A stretch of DNA of 64,000 nt. Origin: an uncultured Lachnospiraceae bacterium (GTDB taxonomy: Bacteria > Bacillota > Clostridia > Lachnospirales > Lachnospiraceae). The stretch spans positions 1-64,000 of the forward strand of contig CAKQXY010000010.1 in NCBI GenBank assembly GCA_934292725.1, given 5' to 3'. A program made the translations under genes and the position numbers. The notes beneath the pieces were generated by a model. That model saw only the letters and a list, made by a program, of their open reading frames with translations. It was not told the origin of the DNA and did not search any database. Below are positions 59,322 to 64,000 of this stretch, one piece after another; the first letter of the stretch is position 1, and every line of letters begins with the position of its first letter.

Positions 59322-60128
59322 ATGAAACGATATTTAAAAAATAAAAGCTTTCTTACAGGAGCAATTCTGGCGTTTATTATGCTTGGGATGCTTGTTGTCA
59401 GCTTATTTTGGCTGCCATATGATCCAGAAGAAATGTATCTTGCACCAAAGCTGTCGCTTCCTAGCATATCACATCTTATGGGAACAGATCAGTTTGGACG
59501 AGATGTGCTGAGCCGTATAATGAAGGGTATACAGGTATCATTTGGCATTGGCGTTGTCGTTGTAGCAGCAGGAGGATTTGTGGGAACGCTTCTTGGTGCC
59601 TGTTCTGGATATTTTGGCGGATATGTCGATGAAGTGATTATGAAAATCGTGGACGCACAGATGGCATTTCCTGGAATTTTGCTTGCATTAATGCTGATGT
59701 GTATATTTGGACGAGGTCTAAGCAATACGATTCTGGCACTGTCAATTATGTCCATTCCGCGATTTGTGCGCATGGCGCGAAGTGGATTTTTAAAGCTTCG
59801 TGAATCAGATTTTGTAAAAGCAGAGCGTGTCAGAGGGGCATCTGCACCGCGAATCATGTTTTTGCACATTTTGCCAAATTTATTCTCAGAGCTGACGGCA
59901 ACTGCATCACTAACATTTGCGTCAGCTGTCATGTCAGAAGCAGGTTTAAGCTATTTAGGACTTGGTGTAGCACCGCCAAAGCCAAGTCTTGGACTGATGC
60001 TTTCAGATGCCCAGCAGACGCTTCTTATGGCACCATGGAACATTGCCATGCCAGCGATTGTGATTACATTGCTTGTCATGAGCTTTAATTTGATTGGAGA
60101 CGGAATCCAGGAGGTGACTGAGCAATGA
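59322..60128 (+). CDS. Opp/Dpp-type ABC permease (second subunit)
   Basis: A 268-residue DppC/OppC-type permease: GTDQFGRDVLSRIMKGIQVSF and DFVKAERVRGASAPRIMFLHILPN (EAA loop). AAAGGAA lies some 15-20 bases upstream, so binding is weak. Its stop overlaps the next ATG by 4 bases. 113 bases separate it from the first permease. Confidence 0.93.
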   Translation: MKRYLKNKSFLTGAILAFIMLGMLVVSLFWLPYDPEEMYLAPKLSLPSISHLMGTDQFGRDVLSRIMKGIQVSFGIGVVVVAAGGFVGTLLGACSGYFGGYVDEVIMKIVDAQMAFPGILLALMLMCIFGRGLSNTILALSIMSIPRFVRMARSGFLKLRESDFVKAERVRGASAPRIMFLHILPNLFSELTATASLTFASAVMSEAGLSYLGLGVAPPKPSLGLMLSDAQQTLLMAPWNIAMPAIVITLLVMSFNLIGDGIQEVTEQ

Positions 60129-61126
60129 TTGAATTTCGGGCAGAACATTTTTCATTGGATTTTGAACATGAAAAAAAGTGGTATCCAGCGGTGACAGATT
60201 TCAATATGCACATTGATGCAGGAGAGATGGTTGCACTGATAGGAGAGTCGGGCTGTGGAAAATCAATCACGGCGCTTTCTATGATGGGCCTTCAGCCGCC
60301 AAATACACGAATTATGGGTCACATGTATTTAAATGGTGAAAATGGGCCAGAGGATTTAAATGCACTGACAAAAAAAGAATGGACGTCAGTTCGTGGAAGA
60401 CGTATCTCCATGATTTTTCAGGAGCCTATGACAGCTCTTAACCCACTGATTAAGGTAGGAAAACAGGTGCGCGAATGTCTTTTAACTCACCAAAAGGGTA
60501 TAAGTAAAAAAGAGGCAAAGAGCCTTGTTTTAGAACAGCTAAAAAGCGTTGGCCTTCCAGATGTGGAAGATCTGTATGACTGCTATCCTCACCAGTTGTC
60601 TGGCGGACAGCGCCAGCGAGTTATGATTGCAATGGCATTTATAAATAATCCAGCTCTTTTGATTGCCGATGAGCCGACAACTGCACTCGATGTCACGATT
60701 CAGACGCAAATTATGGATTTGATGCGCCAGATGAATAAAAAGACTAATACAGCTATTCTTTTAATTTCTCATGATCTTGGTGTTGTCAGCCGTCTTTGCA
60801 GCCGTGTTTACATTATGTATGCTGGACGTATCGTGGAGAGTGGTCCTGTAGATGAAATTTTAACTAATCCGCTTCATCCATACACAAAAGGTCTTGTAGA
60901 GGCGATTCCTGATATTACAAAGCGCGGAAAGCCATTAAAGGCTATACCGGGTAGTGTGCCGGGATTATATGCAAGAAGTAATACAGGCTGCGGCTTTGCA
61001 GAAAGATGCGAGTACTGTACAAATAAGTGCCAAAAAGAAGTGCCGCCGCTAGTGCAGGATGGGGGACGCGCTGTAGCATGTTGGAATAAAAGCTTTGACT
61101 CAGGAAGGGGCAATACTCATGACTGA
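60125..61126 (+). CDS. Opp/Dpp-type ATPase (DppD-like)
   Basis: A 333-residue ATPase: Walker A GESGCGKS, Q-loop MIFQEPMTALNP, signature LSGGQRQR, Walker B LLIADEPTTALD, then the C-terminal oligopeptide-transporter extension with CGFAERCEYCTNKC, a four-cysteine set. It overlaps the previous permease and the next ATPase. Confidence 0.95.
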   Translation: MIEFRAEHFSLDFEHEKKWYPAVTDFNMHIDAGEMVALIGESGCGKSITALSMMGLQPPNTRIMGHMYLNGENGPEDLNALTKKEWTSVRGRRISMIFQEPMTALNPLIKVGKQVRECLLTHQKGISKKEAKSLVLEQLKSVGLPDVEDLYDCYPHQLSGGQRQRVMIAMAFINNPALLIADEPTTALDVTIQTQIMDLMRQMNKKTNTAILLISHDLGVVSRLCSRVYIMYAGRIVESGPVDEILTNPLHPYTKGLVEAIPDITKRGKPLKAIPGSVPGLYARSNTGCGFAERCEYCTNKCQKEVPPLVQDGGRAVACWNKSFDSGRGNTHD

Positions 61127-62078
61127 ACAAATAAAACAAAGACAGCCACTAATTGAGCTAAAAGATGTGACGAAAACATATCATGACGGCAAGAGAAAAG
61201 ACGTTTTTGCCGTATCAAATTTTAATTTGACGCTTTACGAGGGTGAGACACTTGGTCTTGTCGGAGAGTCTGGCTGTGGAAAATCAACTATCGGAAATAT
61301 GCTTGTTCATCTTTTTACACCAGATGAGGGTTCTATTTTATTTCGCGGACAGGATATCGCCTCAATGAATGAGAGGCAGTTTCATCCGCTTCGAAAAGAG
61401 ATTCAGATGGTCTTTCAGGATCCATATTCTTCGCTTAATCCGAGAAAGAAAATTGGATGGCTGTTAGAAGAACCGCTTAAGATTCATAGAAAAAATATGA
61501 AAAAAGAAGAGCGAAAGGCAAAGGTAGAGGAAATATTAAAAGAAGTTGGGCTTGATGCAGAGTATGCAAACCGATATCCCAAAGAACTTTCCGGCGGACA
61601 GCGCCAGCGTGTCAGCATTGCGCTTGCCTTTTTAATGAAGCCGTCCTTTATTGTGGCAGATGAGCCTGTTTCCGCACTTGATGTTTCAGTGCAGGCACAG
61701 ATTTTAAATTTAATGCGTGAGCTGCAGGAAAAATATAAACTGACCTCACTTTTCATTTCACATGATCTTGGCGTCGTTTCATATTTGTCCGACCGTATAG
61801 GTGTTATGTATCTTGGTCATCTTGTTGAACTTGGTATGACAAAGGAAATTTTAGAACATCCGGCACACCCATACACAAAAGCATTGTTTCATGCAAATGA
61901 GAAGGTGCTAGTGGGTGAGATTCCAAGTCCATCAGATCCGCCTTCGGGATGCCCGTTTCACACCAGATGCGAGTACTGCACCGAGCAATGCAAAACAGAA
62001 ATGCCGCATATGCGAACACTTTCTGGTGATGAATACGGTGTTCACACTGCGGCATGCTGGATTGCGAGAACAGTGTAA
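61119..62078 (+). CDS. Opp/Dpp-type ATPase (DppF-like)
   Basis: A 319-residue second ATPase: GESGCGKS, MVFQDPYSSLNPRKKIG, LSGGQRQRVSIA, VADEPVSALDVS, C-terminal CPFHTRCEYCTEQC. The start at 61119 follows GGAAGGGG and overlaps the preceding stop by 8 bases. Last gene of the operon; only 21 bases separate it from the convergent MATE gene. Confidence 0.95.
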   Translation: MTEQIKQRQPLIELKDVTKTYHDGKRKDVFAVSNFNLTLYEGETLGLVGESGCGKSTIGNMLVHLFTPDEGSILFRGQDIASMNERQFHPLRKEIQMVFQDPYSSLNPRKKIGWLLEEPLKIHRKNMKKEERKAKVEEILKEVGLDAEYANRYPKELSGGQRQRVSIALAFLMKPSFIVADEPVSALDVSVQAQILNLMRELQEKYKLTSLFISHDLGVVSYLSDRIGVMYLGHLVELGMTKEILEHPAHPYTKALFHANEKVLVGEIPSPSDPPSGCPFHTRCEYCTEQCKTEMPHMRTLSGDEYGVHTAACWIARTV

Positions 62079-62099
62079 CTGCGCAGCAATCAGTTGGTA

Positions 62100-63464
62100 T
62101 CAAATTTGATTTTTCGAGCGAATTGCCTTTTGCTTCCACTTTCCAGAGGCATAGCGAAGCAGGCATACGATGGACACTACAAGCCAGGTAAGTCCAGTTG
62201 TAATCCAAATGCCCCAATATCCGATCTTTGGAATCTTTGTTAGGATATTGGAGAAAAGCAGACGGCAGACAACCTCAGTAATTCCATTAATAACGGAAAA
62301 TCCAGCATCGCCGCATCCGTTTAAAATACCTCTTGGAATATAGATCATTCCAAGGAAGAAATAACATACACTTGTAATGCGAAGCGCGGATGCGCCAAGT
62401 TCAATAACGTCGGTTTCTTTGACAAAGAGACCGGCGATATTTTTTCCAAAAATAAACATGATAGGAATCATAATGGCACTAAAGATTCCAACAATATAGA
62501 TGGACTTTTTAAAGCCGAGCTTCACGCGGTCTGTTTTGCCGGCACCCATATTTTGACCAGCGTATGTCGTGAGTGCCGCGCAAAGAGAGTTGTACGGTTG
62601 GTTGATTAGCTGTTCAATACGGTTTGTGATCGTAAAAGCAGACACAACCGTGGAACCAAATCGATTGACAACATACTGCAGCGCAACACATGAGAGTGCG
62701 ATCATGCTGCCCTGAAGTGCAATCGGAACACCAAGTCGATATGATGTGCCGATAATTGAAAAATTAGGCTTTAGCTGTTCCTTTGTCATGTGAAAATATG
62801 GAACCTTTTTAAATGCATAGATTAGGCTTACGACAGCAGACAGCGCCTGTGAAAGAATGGTCGCAAATGCTACACCAAATACTCCAAGGTGAAATACAAC
62901 GACAAAGAGAAGATCTAAAAGCACGTTGCAGATGCTTGCCATGATTAGAAAATAAAGTGGTGTTTTTGAATCGCCAAGTGCCCGCAAAATTGAAGAGACA
63001 CCATTATAGAGCGTGATTGCAACAATTCCTAAGCAAGTTGTTCGCATGTAGATGATTGAGTCATCTATGATATCCTCTGGCGTCTTTAAGAGGCGAAGTG
63101 CGGCAGGAGCAATCAGGTAACACACAGCGCTTACCACAATAGCAGTAAAAATCAATACATAGAATGAGTTTGCAATCGTTGCGCGAACCTGATCGAATTG
63201 TTTGGCACCGTAATTTTGTGAGACAATTATACCGATTCCAAGGGCTAGACCAGATGAAAGTGAGAAAAACAGCCAGCTTATTGAGCCACAGGCACCGACA
63301 GCACCAAGCGCATTAGAACCTACGAAATTTCCCACTACAACTGTATCAACCATGTTATATAACTGCTGAAAAATGTTGCCAATAATTAAAGGAATTGAGA
63401 AGGTCAGAATTAGTCTGACCGGGCTGCCCTTTGTCATGTCGGCAGTATTTGATGAAGGCTTCAT
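62100..63464 (-). CDS. MATE-family efflux transporter
   Basis: A 454-residue MATE protein with about 12 segments: FSIPLIIGNIFQQLYNMVDTVVVGNFVG, GSISWLFFSLSSGLALGIGIIVSQNYGA, and in the second half the family pattern LINQPYNSLCAALTTYAGQNMGAGK. AGGGAGGG precedes the ATG. It is not paired with a regulator in the window. Confidence 0.92.
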   Translation of the reverse strand: MKPSSNTADMTKGSPVRLILTFSIPLIIGNIFQQLYNMVDTVVVGNFVGSNALGAVGACGSISWLFFSLSSGLALGIGIIVSQNYGAKQFDQVRATIANSFYVLIFTAIVVSAVCYLIAPAALRLLKTPEDIIDDSIIYMRTTCLGIVAITLYNGVSSILRALGDSKTPLYFLIMASICNVLLDLLFVVVFHLGVFGVAFATILSQALSAVVSLIYAFKKVPYFHMTKEQLKPNFSIIGTSYRLGVPIALQGSMIALSCVALQYVVNRFGSTVVSAFTITNRIEQLINQPYNSLCAALTTYAGQNMGAGKTDRVKLGFKKSIYIVGIFSAIMIPIMFIFGKNIAGLFVKETDVIELGASALRITSVCYFFLGMIYIPRGILNGCGDAGFSVINGITEVVCRLLFSNILTKIPKIGYWGIWITTGLTWLVVSIVCLLRYASGKWKQKAIRSKNQI

Positions 63465-63565
63465 ATATATTCCCTCCCTAATGTATAGTCTGCCTTTTTT
63501 TTAACATGGTAAAAGCATGTTGTAAATGGACTATTTTTGCTTAAATTCAGCTTAAAAGATAGATA

Positions 63566-64000
63566 TTATTGTCTAGTTCCGTACAGGTGACCTGAAAACT
63601 CTCCAAACAGTGTTTCTTCCTGTTTACGAAGGAAAATTGTAACATCTGATTCTCCAAATGCAGCCTGAATATGGATAGAGCCAACAGAGGTATCAAGCAG
63701 GTGAACACGAATATAAAGCATGTTTTCGCTAAGCCACTCTGCGCTTGCTGCATAACGCATAGAAACAGGCACAGGCTCATCGGCACGGTTTCCCATATGT
63801 GTAGTCATATTAAGAGTACCTTCTTTTAAAGCACCAAAGCCAAATTCAAAAGTCACTGGGGAATCTACAGTGGAATCCACTATGGATGGAAAAACATGGC
63901 ACTTTAGTGATACTTTACCAGTACATGATGGCGTAAGTGGCTCACTCATCTCAAATGAAATCTCGTCCCAAATTGTTTCATTTATGATGTTTTTATCAAG
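63566..64000 (-). CDS. 3' part of a gene running off the window; unrecognised
   Basis: The minus-strand frame is open from the window edge (reading LDKNIINETIWDEISFEM...) to the stop at 63566-63568, so the visible 144 codons are a C-terminal part and the apparent internal ATG is not the start. The segment is rich in beta-type sequence (VTFEFGFGALKEGTLNMTTHMG, VSMRYAASAEWLSENMLYIRVHLLD). It could be the end of a beta-lactamase-related serine hydrolase of the kind with a beta-sandwich tail, but I cannot confirm this. Confidence 0.5.
   Translation of the reverse strand, partial: LDKNIINETIWDEISFEMSEPLTPSCTGKVSLKCHVFPSIVDSTVDSPVTFEFGFGALKEGTLNMTTHMGNRADEPVPVSMRYAASAEWLSENMLYIRVHLLDTSVGSIHIQAAFGESDVTIFLRKQEETLFGEFSGHLYGTRQ

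Noticed and set aside
1..64000. CRISPR array, prophage or integrative element
   Set aside because: No regularly spaced identical repeats, no cas, integrase or phage structural genes; the Rpn-type gene is the only mobile-like gene.

Overview
The window looks like chromosomal DNA of a gut-type, low-to-mid GC Firmicute, most probably a Lachnospiraceae. The evidence is strong AGGAGG-type ribosome binding sites, frequent TTG starts, sigma-A promoters (TTGACA/TATAAT), a T-box leader, an Rpn/PD-(D/E)XK transposase of the type common in that family, and a dense set of intracellular glycoside hydrolases. I see no phage, plasmid backbone, rRNA operon or CRISPR array. Family assignments rest on motifs I can read; nothing was searched against a database.

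Layout. 0-3 kb: mgtE behind a promoter and a 32-codon small ORF, then an Rpn-type nuclease and a convergent zinc-ribbon mini-protein that both stop inside one palindromic repeat. 3-10.6 kb: alpha-galactosidase (GH27) with a divergent AraC regulator, then a three-gene operon starting with an unusual XRE-HTH/GH51 fusion, followed by a GH32-like hydrolase and an SGNH-type hydrolase. 10.7-14.9 kb: L-tartrate dehydratase genes ttdB, ttdA and an SLC13-type transporter, with a divergent LysR regulator. 14.9-21.5 kb: tryptophan operon trpEGDCBA under a tRNA-Trp T-box, lacking trpF. 21.6-25.3 kb: BlaI/BlaR1-type pair, a small membrane protein, tRNA-Gln and a lipoprotein. 25.4-33.7 kb: MarR-MATE pair, purC, glycerate kinase, a NifX-like/FKBP fusion, and an ECF sigma/anti-sigma pair leading to a secreted serpin.

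33.7-49 kb is a fucose/fucoside island: AraC regulator, fucA, fucI, a DsbD-like thiol-disulfide membrane protein, a solute-binding protein with two permeases, an intracellular GH29 alpha-L-fucosidase and an 860-residue protein with transglutaminase-like domains, followed by an ion/anion transporter. The plausible flow is import of fucosylated oligosaccharides by the ABC system (the ATPase must be shared, as none is encoded here), release of fucose by GH29, isomerisation by FucI and cleavage by FucA; the fuculokinase is not in the window. 49-64 kb: a cytidylate-kinase-like protein, a 24-residue Trp-rich microprotein gene with its own promoter and terminator, an HD-GYP protein, pectinesterase (CE8) divergent from a GH115 alpha-glucuronidase, an Rrf2 regulator, a complete five-gene Opp/Dpp transporter, a second MATE exporter and a partial gene at the edge.

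The best material for a second look: (i) a family of TGAGCCAC/GGGACAGG palindromes whose TGA supplies the stop codon of three neighbouring genes; (ii) two copies of a second hairpin family with an identical apex and diverged, co-varying stems; (iii) the Trp-rich microprotein; (iv) the HTH-GH51 fusion; (v) the serpin downstream of an ECF-type promoter and an ECF/anti-sigma pair; (vi) the transglutaminase-like protein inside the fucosidase operon; (vii) the NifX-metal-linker-FKBP fusion. Several regulators (AraC, BlaI, MarR) sit beside clearly legible operator sets.
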